Made by a program: the position numbers and the translations under genes. Of a stretch of 36,972 nucleotides of DNA, positions 7,837-15,893 are shown piece by piece. This DNA is from Paractinoplanes ferrugineus. Lineage in GTDB: Bacteria > Actinomycetota > Actinomycetes > Mycobacteriales > Micromonosporaceae. Position 1 is the stretch's first letter; each line of letters opens with the position of its first letter. The stretch covers positions 1-36,972 of the forward strand of contig NZ_BOMM01000053.1 of NCBI RefSeq assembly GCF_016862195.1, read 5' to 3'. The notes under the pieces are model-generated. The model had not been told where the DNA came from. It was given only the letters and a program-made list of their open reading frames with translations, and searched no databases.

Positions 7837-8454
7837 GAGACCCAGGCGGGCGTTTCTCAGCGAGTCGTCGGGGCCGTCGACGTCCACCCGCGCGCTCGCC
7901 TGCCGGCCGGACAGGAACAGCGCCAGCTCCCCCGCCGGACCACTCAGCGTGACCTGCGGCTTCTCCCCGACGGTGAACTCGCCGAGGCCGCCGGACTCGA
8001 CCACCCGGACCGGGAGCCGGGCCCGGCGCAGCGCCATCTTCCCGGCGAAGACCGCCTGCCGCCAGAGCACCACGGACTGGTCCGCGGTCAGCGTCCGGGG
8101 CTCCCACCCGGTGGCGGCGCGGCGCACGTCCTCGTGGTGGATGAAGAACTCACCGGCGTTGGCGAGCTCGTCGGTCAGCGGGTTGCTCACCGGGCTCCAC
8201 CACGGCGGCCGGCGCACCTGCTCGACCACCCGGTCGAACGGCTCCGCCGCCTTGGCCAGCCGGATCCGCTCGGAGCGCCCGCGCAGCGGCGGGATCAGCA
8301 TCCCGAGCGCGGAGTCCGGCCGCCGCTCCCGCACCACCAGGTGCGCCGCGAGATCGCGGGTCGTCCATCCGGCACAAAGGGTGGGCTCGTCCGGCCCGAG
8401 ACGCAACAGCAGGTCGGCGAGTTGTCGGCGCTCACTTCTGGCAAAGGCGGTCAC
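7834..8454 (-). CDS. TIGR03085-type metal-binding protein (DinB/mycothiol maleylpyruvate isomerase fold)
   Basis: The 206-residue product starts MTAFARSERRQLADLL and has CAGWTTRDLAAHLVVRERRPD, the hallmark of the actinobacterial TIGR03085 family. His38 (AAHL), Glu102 and His106 (EFFIHHED) fit the metal-ligand triad of the mycothiol-dependent maleylpyruvate isomerase/DinB fold. Many such proteins are thought to use mycothiol; the substrate here is unknown. The GTG at 8454 is chosen over a start at 8532 because the family N-terminus begins here and a strong promoter (TTTACA, 16 nt, TAGCAT) ends 7 nt upstream, which would make the message leaderless. It is divergent from the ABC exporter operon. 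Confidence 0.85.
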   Translation of the reverse strand: MTAFARSERRQLADLLLRLGPDEPTLCAGWTTRDLAAHLVVRERRPDSALGMLIPPLRGRSERIRLAKAAEPFDRVVEQVRRPPWWSPVSNPLTDELANAGEFFIHHEDVRRAATGWEPRTLTADQSVVLWRQAVFAGKMALRRARLPVRVVESGGLGEFTVGEKPQVTLSGPAGELALFLSGRQASARVDVDGPDDSLRNARLGL

Positions 8455-8461
8455 CAACGTG

Positions 8462-8489
8462 ATGCTAGACACTTGGTCACGTGTGTAAA
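8462..8489 (-). promoter_or_regulatory. Promoter of the TIGR03085-type gene, probably leaderless
   Basis: Reading the minus strand, TTTACA (8489-8484) is followed after 16 nt by TAGCAT (8467-8462). Seven nucleotides later comes the GTG at 8454, where transcription would be expected to start. There is no Shine-Dalgarno sequence. Confidence 0.6.
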
Positions 8490-8517
8490 CGGCGGCGCCG
8501 GTTCGGCAGGATGGATC

Positions 8518-8549
8518 GGTAAGGCCGGTCACCCCGGCTAACCCTTACC
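8518..8549 (+). promoter_or_regulatory. Hairpin in the leader of the ABC exporter operon
   Basis: GGTAAGG (8518-8524) pairs with CCTTACC (8543-8549), and inside it CCGG (8525-8528) pairs with CCGG (8534-8537), leaving CTAAC as a one-sided bulge. It ends 13 nt before the ATG of the first ABC gene, so it could affect translation or bind a repressor. The function is unknown. Confidence 0.35.
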
Positions 8550-8562
8550 AGTCAGGTAGGAA

Positions 8563-10350
8563 ATGAGCGACAGCAGGGCCAGCCGGGACGTGCTGGGACG
8601 GGGGCTGCGAGTGCTCGGCCACGCGATCCGGGCCGAGCCGAGGCTGTTCACCGCCGGCGTGGTCGGCAGCAGCGTCTTCGGGTTGCTGATCATCGCCAAC
8701 TCGTACGTCGTGGGTGCCGTGATCGGGCGGGTCGTCGTGCCCGCGTTCGCCGACCACCGCGCCGCCACCGGCTCGCTCGTCCTGGTCGCCGCCGTCTTCC
8801 TGGGCCTGAGCGTGGTGCGGGTGGCCAGCATCTTCGGCCGCCGCCTGGGCGCCGGTTACATGCAGTTCCGCCTGCAGGCCCGCTACCGCCGCGCGGTGAC
8901 CCGCCGCTACCTCTCGCTCCCGCCGGCCTGGCACCAGAAGCACGCCACCGGCACGCTGCTGTCCAATGCCAACTCCGACGTCGAGGCGGCATGGGGGCCG
9001 ATCGCGCCGCTGCCGTTCGCGGTCGGCACGGTCGTCATGGTGCTGGCCGCCGTGCTCGCCCTCTTCCTCACCGACTGGGTGCTCGCCCTGGTCGGGGTGG
9101 CCCTCTTCCCGACCCTGTTCGGGCTCAACGTCGTCTACTCCCGCTACATGTCGCCCCGCCAGATCAAGGCGCAGCAGATGCGGGCCAAGGTCAGCGCGGT
9201 GGCGCACGAGAGCTTCGACGGCGCCCTGGTGGTCAAGACCATGGGCCGCGAGGAGGACGAGTCGCAGCGGTTCGCGGTGTTCGTGACCGAGCTGCGCGAC
9301 GCGCTGATCTCGGTGGGCCGGCTGCGGGGCCTGTTCGACCCGGTGATGGACAGCCTGCCCAGCGCCGGCACCCTGGCGGTGCTGCTGCTCGGGGCGTGGC
9401 GTCTGCAGCAGGGGGCGATCAGCGTGAGCGAGCTGGTGACGGTGTCGTTCCTGTTCACGGTGCTGGCCTTCCCGGTACGGGCGATCGGCTGGGTGGTCGC
9501 CGAACTGCCCCGCAGCGTCGCCGGCTGGGACCGCCTGCAGTCCGTCCTGACCGCCACCGGAGACCTCTCCTACGGCACGCGCTCGCTGTCCTCCACCGGC
9601 CCGGCCGGCCTGACCTTCGCCGGCGTCGACTTCCGCTACGACGACGGCCCGCTCGTCCTGCACGACGTCAGCTTCGAGGTGCCGCCGGGCCGGACCGTCG
9701 CGCTGGTCGGCCCGACCGGCTCCGGCAAATCGACGATCGCCGCCCTGGCGATCCGCCTGGTCGACCCGGCCGCCGGCACCATCAGCATCGACGGCGTGCC
9801 GACCGCCGAGCTCACCGCGGCCGCCCTCGCCGGCACCGCCGCCCTCGTACCGCAGGTCCCGTTCGTCTTCGACGACACCGTGCGGGGCAACGTCAACCTC
9901 GAACGCGCCGGCCTCGGCGACGACGACGCCTGGTCGGCGCTGCGCCTCGCCCAGGCCGACGGCTTCATCGAGAAGCTGCCGGCGGGCCTCGACACCGCCG
10001 TCGGCGAACGAGGTACCTCCCTCTCCGGCGGCCAGCGCCAGCGCATCACCCTGGCCCGCGCCCTGGCCGGCCGGCCCCGCCTGCTCGTGCTCGACGACGC
10101 GACAAGCGCCGTCGACCCGCGCGTGGAGGCGGCGATCCTGCGGTCGCTGCGCGCCGGCGACGCCGGCGCGTCGATCCTGGTGGTCGCCTACCGCCGGGCC
10201 ACGATCGCGCTCGCCGACCTGGTCGTCTATCTGGAACAGGGCAAGGTGGTGGCCATCGGCACCCACGCCGAGCTGCTGGCCGCCAACCCCGGCTACGCCG
10301 ACCTGGTGACCGCATACGAGAAAGCCGAGCAGGAGCGCGTAGAAGCATGA
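8563..10350 (+). CDS. ABC exporter half-transporter, subunit with degenerate ATPase site
   Basis: The 595-residue protein has an N-terminal six-helix exporter domain (about 20-330) and a C-terminal nucleotide-binding domain. The NBD shows Walker A GPTGSGKST (383-391), an intact signature LSGGQRQR (487-494) and Walker B LLVLDD (507-512). The catalytic Glu is replaced by Asp512 and the H-loop His by Tyr543 (VVAYRR). These changes are typical of the non-catalytic site in heterodimeric ABC exporters. The stop codon overlaps the start of the next gene (ATGA), so the partners are co-translated. The ATG follows a short AGG-containing site and a hairpin leader. The substrate (drug, lipid or peptide) cannot be read from sequence. 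Confidence 0.92.
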   Translation: MSDSRASRDVLGRGLRVLGHAIRAEPRLFTAGVVGSSVFGLLIIANSYVVGAVIGRVVVPAFADHRAATGSLVLVAAVFLGLSVVRVASIFGRRLGAGYMQFRLQARYRRAVTRRYLSLPPAWHQKHATGTLLSNANSDVEAAWGPIAPLPFAVGTVVMVLAAVLALFLTDWVLALVGVALFPTLFGLNVVYSRYMSPRQIKAQQMRAKVSAVAHESFDGALVVKTMGREEDESQRFAVFVTELRDALISVGRLRGLFDPVMDSLPSAGTLAVLLLGAWRLQQGAISVSELVTVSFLFTVLAFPVRAIGWVVAELPRSVAGWDRLQSVLTATGDLSYGTRSLSSTGPAGLTFAGVDFRYDDGPLVLHDVSFEVPPGRTVALVGPTGSGKSTIAALAIRLVDPAAGTISIDGVPTAELTAAALAGTAALVPQVPFVFDDTVRGNVNLERAGLGDDDAWSALRLAQADGFIEKLPAGLDTAVGERGTSLSGGQRQRITLARALAGRPRLLVLDDATSAVDPRVEAAILRSLRAGDAGASILVVAYRRATIALADLVVYLEQGKVVAIGTHAELLAANPGYADLVTAYEKAEQERVEA

Positions 10351-12104
10351 GTGACGGCACCCTCGCCACCGTTCGCCGGGGCCTCGCGCTCTCCCCCGAG
10401 CTGCGCCCCGGCATGGCCGGCACCATCGCCCTCGCCCTCGTGCAGATGGGCGGCCGGGTCGCCGTGCCGATCGCCGTGCAGCAGGGCATCGACCACGGCA
10501 TCCGCGCCCCGGGCGGGCCCGACCTGGGCGTCGTCACCCGGGTGGTGGCGCTGACCTTCGTCGCCCTGGTGATCTCCACGATCGCCGGCTACCTGATGAC
10601 CCGCCGCCTGTTCACCGTCTCCGAGACCGCGCTCGGCGCCCTGCGTTCCCGCACGTTCCGGCACATCCACGATCTGTCGATGCTGCACCAGCAGTCCGAG
10701 CGGCGTGGCTCGATGGTGTCCCGGGTGACCAGCGACGTCGACCAGATCTCGCAGTTCCTGCAGTTCGGCGGCGTGCAGCTGCTGCTCTCCTCGGGCCAGC
10801 TGCTGGTGTCGACGCTGGTGATGCTCTTCTACTCGTGGCAGCTCACCATCGTCGTACTCCTCGCCTTCGGCCCGTCCGTCGTCGTCATCCGGCTCTTCCA
10901 GAAACGCCTCGCCGGCGTCTACCGCGCGGTCCGCGAGCGGACCGGCGTCATGCTCGGCGCGGTCGCGGAAAGCGTCGTCGGGGCCATGGTCATCCGGGCG
11001 TACGGCGTGTCCGGCCGCACCGAGCAGCGCCTCGACACGTCCATCGAGCGGCTGCGCGTCTCCCAGCAGCGGGCCCTGCGCACCAGCGTGACCAGCTTCT
11101 CCTCGGGTGAGCTGGGCGCCGGCCTGGCGCTGGCCGCGGTGGTGGTGCTCGGCACCCTGATCGGTGTCGACGGCGGCCTGACCGTCGGCGAGCTGACCGC
11201 GTTCCTGTTCCTGGTCACCCTGTTCATCCAGCCCGTGCAGATCGCCACCGACATGCTCAACGAGGCGCAGAACGCGGTGGCCGGCTGGCGCCGCGTCCTC
11301 GACGTGCTCGACCTCGACCCGGACGTCGCCGACCCCGACGACAAGGGCGTCGAACTGCCCGCCGGCCCGCTGTCGGTGCGCTTCCGCGACGTCTCGTTCC
11401 GCTACCCGGGCGGCCCCGTCGTCCTCGCCGACGTCGACCTCGAACTGGCCGCCCGCCGCAAGGTCGCGGTGGTCGGCGAGACCGGCAGCGGCAAGACCAC
11501 GTTCGCGAAGCTCCTGACCCGCCTGATGGACCCGGCCGCCGGCGAGGTGCTGCTCTCCGGCACCCCACTGACCGCGGTGAAGTTCTCCTCGCTGCGCTCC
11601 CGGGTGGTGATGGTCCCGCAGGACGGTTTCCTCTTCGACGCCACCGTCGCCGAGAACGTCCGCTTCGCCGCCCCCGCCCTCACCGACGACGAACTCATGG
11701 CCGCCTTCAAGGAACTCGGCCTGGCCGACTGGGTCGACGGCCTGCCGGCCGGCGTCGAGACCCCGGTGGGCGAGCGCGGCGAAGCCCTCTCGGTCGGCGA
11801 GCGGCAGCTGGTCGCCCTGGTACGCGCCTACGTCGCCGACCCCGACCTGCTGGTGCTCGACGAAGCCACCAGCGCCGTCGACCCGGCCACCGAAGTGCGC
11901 CTGCAACGCGCCCTCGACACCGTGACCCGAGGCCGCACCACCGTGGCCATCGCCCACCGCCTCTCCACCGCCCAGGCCGCCGACGAGGTGATCGTCGTCG
12001 ACGCCGGCCGCGTCGTCCAGCGCGGTTCCCACACCTCGCTGGTCGCCGAGGAGGGCTCGATCTACGCCAAGCTCTATGCCTCGTGGCTGGAACAGACCCG
12101 CTAG
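10347..12104 (+). CDS. ABC exporter half-transporter, catalytic partner subunit
   Basis: The 585-residue protein has an exporter transmembrane domain (about 20-310) and an NBD with Walker A GETGSGKTT (377-385). Its Walker B is a consensus LLVLDEATSAVD with Glu506, and the H-loop His537 is intact (IAHRLST). The signature is degraded to LSVGE (481-485). The catalytic site would therefore be made from this subunit's Walker motifs and the LSGGQ of the upstream protein, and the other site should be inactive. The two genes overlap by 4 nt. This complementary pattern indicates an obligate heterodimer of the BmrCD/TM287-288 kind. No terminator is obvious after the stop. Confidence 0.92.
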   Translation: MSDGTLATVRRGLALSPELRPGMAGTIALALVQMGGRVAVPIAVQQGIDHGIRAPGGPDLGVVTRVVALTFVALVISTIAGYLMTRRLFTVSETALGALRSRTFRHIHDLSMLHQQSERRGSMVSRVTSDVDQISQFLQFGGVQLLLSSGQLLVSTLVMLFYSWQLTIVVLLAFGPSVVVIRLFQKRLAGVYRAVRERTGVMLGAVAESVVGAMVIRAYGVSGRTEQRLDTSIERLRVSQQRALRTSVTSFSSGELGAGLALAAVVVLGTLIGVDGGLTVGELTAFLFLVTLFIQPVQIATDMLNEAQNAVAGWRRVLDVLDLDPDVADPDDKGVELPAGPLSVRFRDVSFRYPGGPVVLADVDLELAARRKVAVVGETGSGKTTFAKLLTRLMDPAAGEVLLSGTPLTAVKFSSLRSRVVMVPQDGFLFDATVAENVRFAAPALTDDELMAAFKELGLADWVDGLPAGVETPVGERGEALSVGERQLVALVRAYVADPDLLVLDEATSAVDPATEVRLQRALDTVTRGRTTVAIAHRLSTAQAADEVIVVDAGRVVQRGSHTSLVAEEGSIYAKLYASWLEQTR

Positions 12105-12411
12105 CCGCCCTTCGCCCCGGTTCCGCCCGGCCCTGTCGGGAGCGCCCACCCTCCGGATCCCGTCACCCGCGCACCGGGCGGCCCGGCCGCATTCCCGCAA
12201 AAGCGACGCCCGGCCCGCCGCTACCAAGCGATCTGCGCGCATTGCCGGAAAGGGAACGCGGAGAGTCTCGACACGACCCCCGCCGGGCAGAAACGCCACG
12301 CCCTCTCGAAACGGGGCAGCACGTCCGGAGAACGAAGGACGACCGGGCCGCCACGACCAAAAGCGACAGGGAACGCGGCGAGCCCGGGAGCGGCGGCGGG
12401 AAGGGCGGCGT
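12105..12411. other. Gene-free gap between convergent genes
   Basis: These 307 nt lie between the convergent stops of the second ABC gene and the MocR gene. Reading frames through it are Arg/Pro/Gly-rich and lack ribosome sites or family motifs. I see no clear terminator hairpin, RNA gene or repeat. Confidence 0.5.
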
Positions 12412-13866
12412 CTAGGCGATGACTGCGGCGGAACGCCAGGACGGGCGGACTCCGCGGTCGAGGTCGTAGCGGACCGAGGCGATGCGTGTCACGGCCTCGA
12501 CCAGGTCGGCCTCGGGCAGGGTGAAGGGCAGGCGCAGGAAGCGTTCCAGGGTGCCGTCGAGGCCGAAGCGCGGGCCCGGCGCCAGGCGCACCCCGACGTC
12601 CTCCGCGGCGCGGGCCAGGGCGCTGGAGATCGGGCCGTCCAGCTCGGCCCAGAGGGTGACGCCGCCGGCCGGGATGGTGAAGGTCCACTCGGGCAGCTGT
12701 TCGCGCAGGGCGGCGACCAGGGTGTCGCGGCGGGTGCGCAGCTGGGCTCGGCGGGCGGCGACGATGCGCTGGGACTTCTCGAGCAGGCGCACGCCGACGA
12801 GTTGTTCGAGCACCGGGCTGGACATGTCGACGCCGACCCGGATGGCGGCCAGCCGCTGCACCAGGGGGGCGGAGGCGCGGACCCAGCCGATCCGCAGGCC
12901 ACCCCAGTACGGCTTGCTCATGCCGCCGATGGACACGACACGGGAGTGCCGGTCGAAGACCGCGACGGGTGGGGGCATCTCGCCGCCGTCCAGCGGGAGG
13001 TCCACGAACGACTCGTCGACGATCAGTTCGGTGCCCGCCGAGTGGGCCGTGGCGACGAGCCGCTCGCGCAGGTCGGCGTCCATCAGGTGGCCTGTCGGAT
13101 TATGAAATTCCGGGATGACGTACGCGCATCGCGGCCGCCCCTGACGCAGCGCGCCGAGGAGCATCTCGCCGTCCCAGCCGGTGGCCGTGTCGAGTCCGTG
13201 GGTGCTGATCCGGGCGCGCCGGGCGGACAGGGCGGCGAGGGCGTTGGGGTAGGTCGGCGCCTCCACGAGGACCGGTGAGCCGGCCGGCACCGAGAGCCGC
13301 AGCACCAGGTCGAGGGCCTGCTGGGTGCCGGCGGTGATGATGATCTGCTCGGCGCCGGTGGCGACCCCGCGCGCGGTGTAGCCGGCCGCGACCGCCTCGC
13401 GCAGTTCGAGCAGCCCGGTCGGGTGGTAGCCGGCGCTGCCCAGGTAGCGCGGCAGGTCGTCGGCGGCGGCGCGGGCCGCGCCGACCAGTTCGTCGGGGGC
13501 GGGCAGGGCCGCGACGCCGAGGTCGATGACGTCGCTGTCGGCGATCGGCGCCCACAGCCCGGAGGACGCCACCCGGTGGCCCTGCGGCAGGGTGGTCCAG
13601 CTGCCGGCCCCGCGCCGGCTGGTGAGGTGGCCGCTCTCGCGCAGCGTGCGGTAGGCGGCGCTGACCGTGGTACGGCTGATCGCGAGGGCCTCGGCCAGTT
13701 CCCGTTCCGCCGGCAGCCGGACGCCGAGGGGCAGCCGGCCGTCGCTGAGCAGTCCGCGCACGGCGGCGGCGAGGGCGGCGTAGTCGGGGCTCCGGTGCCG
13801 GCCCGGCAGGGAGTGCCACTGACCGAGGAGGCGGGCCAGTTGTACGCCTCGTACCGTGCTCGTCAC
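12412..13866 (-). CDS. MocR-family regulator paired with YczE-type gene
   Basis: The 484-residue protein has an N-terminal GntR winged helix (about 25-90: LPAERELAEALAISRTTVS, then SGHLTSRRGAGSW) and a fold-type I aminotransferase-like domain with PLP lysine K318 in GGMSKPYWGG. The GTG at 13866 is chosen because GGAGG lies 5 nt upstream; a GTG two codons earlier would overlap that site. MocR regulators divergent from YczE-type membrane proteins are a recurring arrangement in actinobacteria. Here the starts are only 59 nt apart, with two direct repeats of AATTGGC between them. Control of the divergent gene is therefore likely; the ligand is unknown. Confidence 0.9.
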   Translation of the reverse strand: MTSTVRGVQLARLLGQWHSLPGRHRSPDYAALAAAVRGLLSDGRLPLGVRLPAERELAEALAISRTTVSAAYRTLRESGHLTSRRGAGSWTTLPQGHRVASSGLWAPIADSDVIDLGVAALPAPDELVGAARAAADDLPRYLGSAGYHPTGLLELREAVAAGYTARGVATGAEQIIITAGTQQALDLVLRLSVPAGSPVLVEAPTYPNALAALSARRARISTHGLDTATGWDGEMLLGALRQGRPRCAYVIPEFHNPTGHLMDADLRERLVATAHSAGTELIVDESFVDLPLDGGEMPPPVAVFDRHSRVVSIGGMSKPYWGGLRIGWVRASAPLVQRLAAIRVGVDMSSPVLEQLVGVRLLEKSQRIVAARRAQLRTRRDTLVAALREQLPEWTFTIPAGGVTLWAELDGPISSALARAAEDVGVRLAPGPRFGLDGTLERFLRLPFTLPEADLVEAVTRIASVRYDLDRGVRPSWRSAAVIA

Positions 13867-13880
13867 AGCCACCTCCCGGG

Positions 13881-13915
13881 AATTGGCTCTTCAGCCTGGG
13901 CCAATTGGCCTTCAG
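13881..13915. promoter_or_regulatory. Direct-repeat operator candidate for the MocR regulator
   Basis: AATTGGCTCTTCAG (13881-13894) and AATTGGCCTTCAG (13903-13915) repeat in the same orientation with 22 nt from start to start, about two helical turns. MocR regulators commonly bind direct repeats. The sites fill most of the gap between the two divergent starts, so they must overlap both promoters. Confidence 0.6.
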
Positions 13916-13925
13916 AGTGGCACTC

Positions 13926-14564
13926 ATGACCCTGACTGGCAACGGAGATCGTCGTCTCACCCGCCGCCTCGCCCAGCTCTTCACCGGGCTGGTCCTGTAC
14001 GGCGTGAGCATGGCGTTCATGGTGGAGTCCGGCCTGGGTCTCAATCCGTGGGACGTCTTCCACCAGGGTCTGTCGAGGGCGACCGGCCTCAGCTTCGGCT
14101 GGGTGGTCATCCTGGTCGGCGTCCCGGTCCTGCTGCTGTGGATCCCGCTGCGGCAGCGACCCGGCTTCGGCACAGTGGCCAACCTGTTCGTCGTCGGCTT
14201 CGCGGTCGACGCCGCCCTCGCGGTGCTCCCGGCCGGCCACGGCCTCCCGGCGCGGATCGGTTACCTGGTCGGCGGCATCCTGCTGAACGGCCTGGCGACC
14301 GGCCTGTACATCGGCAGCCGCTTCGGCCCGGGACCGCGCGACGGGCTGATGACCGGCGTCGTCGGCCGGTTCCCCCGGCTGTCGATCCGCCTGGTGCGTA
14401 CGTCGATCGAGCTTCTCGTCCTCGGTGCCGGTTTTCTGATGGGCGGCACCGTGGGCGTCGGCACGATCGCCTACGCCCTCGCCATCGGGCCGCTGGTGCA
14501 CCTGTTCCTGCCGTGGTGCACGGTGGCCGCCCCGCCGCAGCGGATGCCGGCCTCAGTGGACTGA
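13926..14564 (+). CDS. YczE/YyaS-type integral membrane protein
   Basis: The 212-residue protein has about five or six membrane spans (near 15-33, 57-76, 82-102, 110-130, 157-175, 178-197). It carries the family motifs GLGLNPWDVFHQGLS (36-50) and GPGPRDGLMTG (134-144). YczE-like proteins are of unknown biochemical role, possibly small-molecule transport, and are often found next to MocR regulators. The ATG at 13926 is preferred; an in-frame TTG (13905) and a GTG (13917) upstream fall within or just after the operator repeats. Confidence 0.85.
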   Translation: MTLTGNGDRRLTRRLAQLFTGLVLYGVSMAFMVESGLGLNPWDVFHQGLSRATGLSFGWVVILVGVPVLLLWIPLRQRPGFGTVANLFVVGFAVDAALAVLPAGHGLPARIGYLVGGILLNGLATGLYIGSRFGPGPRDGLMTGVVGRFPRLSIRLVRTSIELLVLGAGFLMGGTVGVGTIAYALAIGPLVHLFLPWCTVAAPPQRMPASVD

Positions 14565-14630
14565 CTCAGGTCGGTGATCATCCGGACACATTTTCTTCCC
14601 GGTGGGCCCGCTTCGCGGCATCATTGCGGC

Positions 14631-15059
14631 ATGGGGGCTGGCGGCTGGCAGTGGAACGACGCATGGATCTTCGTGTCCGCGGTCATCGCCGAGCGCCTGG
14701 AACGGGACCGGGCCATGCACGCCGCCCTGCCGGTGACCGGGGCCAGCCTGGCCGACGTCCTCGCCGCCGCGGATTTCCTGCACCACGCCGTGCCCACCCG
14801 CCCCGAGCTGGAGGAGTCGGTGCGCCGCCTGGCCGGCGCCGGGCTGATCCTGGTCGAGGACGACATCATCGAGGTCGCCGCGGCCGGTGAACAGCTGTGG
14901 CGCACCCGCCCGTTCAGCGGGCTGTCCTCCGCGGTGATGACGCTGCAGACCCAGCTCAACCGGGTGAGCACCCCCGGCGAGTCCGACTGGGTGCTCGACG
15001 AGCAGACCTACCACACGGCCGTCCGAGAATATTCGCTCCGGCTCGCCGACGGCCGTTAG
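14631..15059 (+). CDS. Hypothetical protein, possible winged-helix fold
   Basis: I do not recognise this 142-residue soluble protein. It starts MGAGGWQWNDAWIFVSAVIAE. Its middle has a helix-helix-turn pattern (LADVLAAADFLHHAVPTRPELEESVRRLAGAGLILVEDD in residues about 42-80) that looks like a winged-helix module in which an early helix, a loop and a recognition helix are followed by a hairpin. That is inference from pattern only. The ATG at 14631 is preferred to an ATT-rich extension upstream because of the composition change there. Its stop overlaps the hisF stop on the other strand (TTAG), so the genes are convergent with no gap. Confidence 0.6.
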   Translation: MGAGGWQWNDAWIFVSAVIAERLERDRAMHAALPVTGASLADVLAAADFLHHAVPTRPELEESVRRLAGAGLILVEDDIIEVAAAGEQLWRTRPFSGLSSAVMTLQTQLNRVSTPGESDWVLDEQTYHTAVREYSLRLADGR

Positions 15060-15817
15060 CGCACCGGGTTGCCGGCCGCCCGCAGGCCGTCCTTGACCTC
15101 GCCGATGCTGAGCTCTCCGAAGTGGAAGACGCTCGCCGCGAGCACCGCGTCGGCCCCGGCGGCCACGGCCGGCGGGAAGTGTTCCACCGCCCCGGCGCCG
15201 CCGCTCGCGATCACCGGGATGTCGACCACGGCCCGCACCGCCGCGATGAGCTCGATGTCGAAACCGGCCTTGGTGCCGTCCGCGTCCATCGAGTTCAGCA
15301 GGATCTCGCCGGCCCCGAGGGAAGCCACCGTGCGCGCCCACTCGATCGCGTCGAGCCCCGCACTGCGCCGCCCGCCGTGGGTGGTGACCTCCCACCCGCT
15401 CGGCTGCCCGGCCGAGCGCCGCACGTCGAGCGAGAGCACCAGCACCTGGTTGCCGAACCGCTCGGCGATCTCCGAGATCAGCGCCGGCCGGCTGATCGCC
15501 GCCGTGTTGACCCCGACCTTGTCGGCGCCCGCCCGCAGCAGCACGTCGACGTTCTCCGGCGAACGCACCCCGCCGCCGACGGTGAGCGGGATGAACACGC
15601 TCTCGGCGGTGCGCCGCACCACCTCGAGCATGGTGCCCCGGTCGTCGGAGGACGCGGTCACGTCGAGGAAGGTGAGCTCGTCGGCCCCGGCGGCGTCGTA
15701 GGCGGCGGCCAGCTCGACCGGATCACCGGCGTCGCGCAGGTCGACGAAGTTGACCCCCTTGACCACCCGGCCCGCGTCCACGTCGAGACAAGGGATCACC
15801 CGCACCGCCACCGTCAT
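15056..15817 (-). CDS. hisF: Imidazole glycerol phosphate synthase cyclase subunit HisF
   Basis: The 253-residue TIM barrel converts PRFAR plus ammonia (channelled from HisH) to IGP and AICAR in histidine synthesis. The catalytic aspartates are visible as Asp12 in IPCLDVDAGRVVKG and Asp131 in LSLDVRR. Phosphate-binding motifs are TVGGGVRS (79-86) and VIASGGAG. The ATG has TAGGCT ending 6 nt upstream and no Shine-Dalgarno sequence, pointing to a leaderless message of its own. It is separated from priA by a PaaX-type gene, a secreted hydrolase and a LysR gene, so it is not in the main his transcript. Confidence 0.96.
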   Translation of the reverse strand: MTVAVRVIPCLDVDAGRVVKGVNFVDLRDAGDPVELAAAYDAAGADELTFLDVTASSDDRGTMLEVVRRTAESVFIPLTVGGGVRSPENVDVLLRAGADKVGVNTAAISRPALISEIAERFGNQVLVLSLDVRRSAGQPSGWEVTTHGGRRSAGLDAIEWARTVASLGAGEILLNSMDADGTKAGFDIELIAAVRAVVDIPVIASGGAGAVEHFPPAVAAGADAVLAASVFHFGELSIGEVKDGLRAAGNPVR

Positions 15818-15823
15818 CCGCCC

Positions 15824-15829
15824 AGCCTA
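15824..15829 (-). promoter_or_regulatory. -10 element of hisF, probably leaderless
   Basis: On the minus strand TAGGCT is followed by six nucleotides and then the hisF ATG, placing the expected transcription start at or next to the first codon. Confidence 0.5.
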
Positions 15830-15880
15830 GTGACGCCCCGGCGGGCCCGGCGAGGCGGAGCCCCCGCGCCGCCGGGCTTG

Positions 15881-15886
15881 TAGGGT
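15881..15886 (+). promoter_or_regulatory. -10 element of LysR gene, probably leaderless
   Basis: TAGGGT lies seven nucleotides before the GTG at 15894. No ribosome-binding site is present in the interval, and no good -35 is seen. Confidence 0.5.
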
Positions 15887-15893
15887 CGGCCAC

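Noticed and set aside
8530..8549. IdeR-like site upstream of the ABC exporter
   Set aside because: The reverse strand shows a GGTTAGCC block but the spacing and second arm do not fit the 19-bp box.
8991..10346. Plus-strand frame continuous with the second ABC subunit
   Set aside because: It is an out-of-frame reading of the first ABC gene; the true start is the ATG at 10347.
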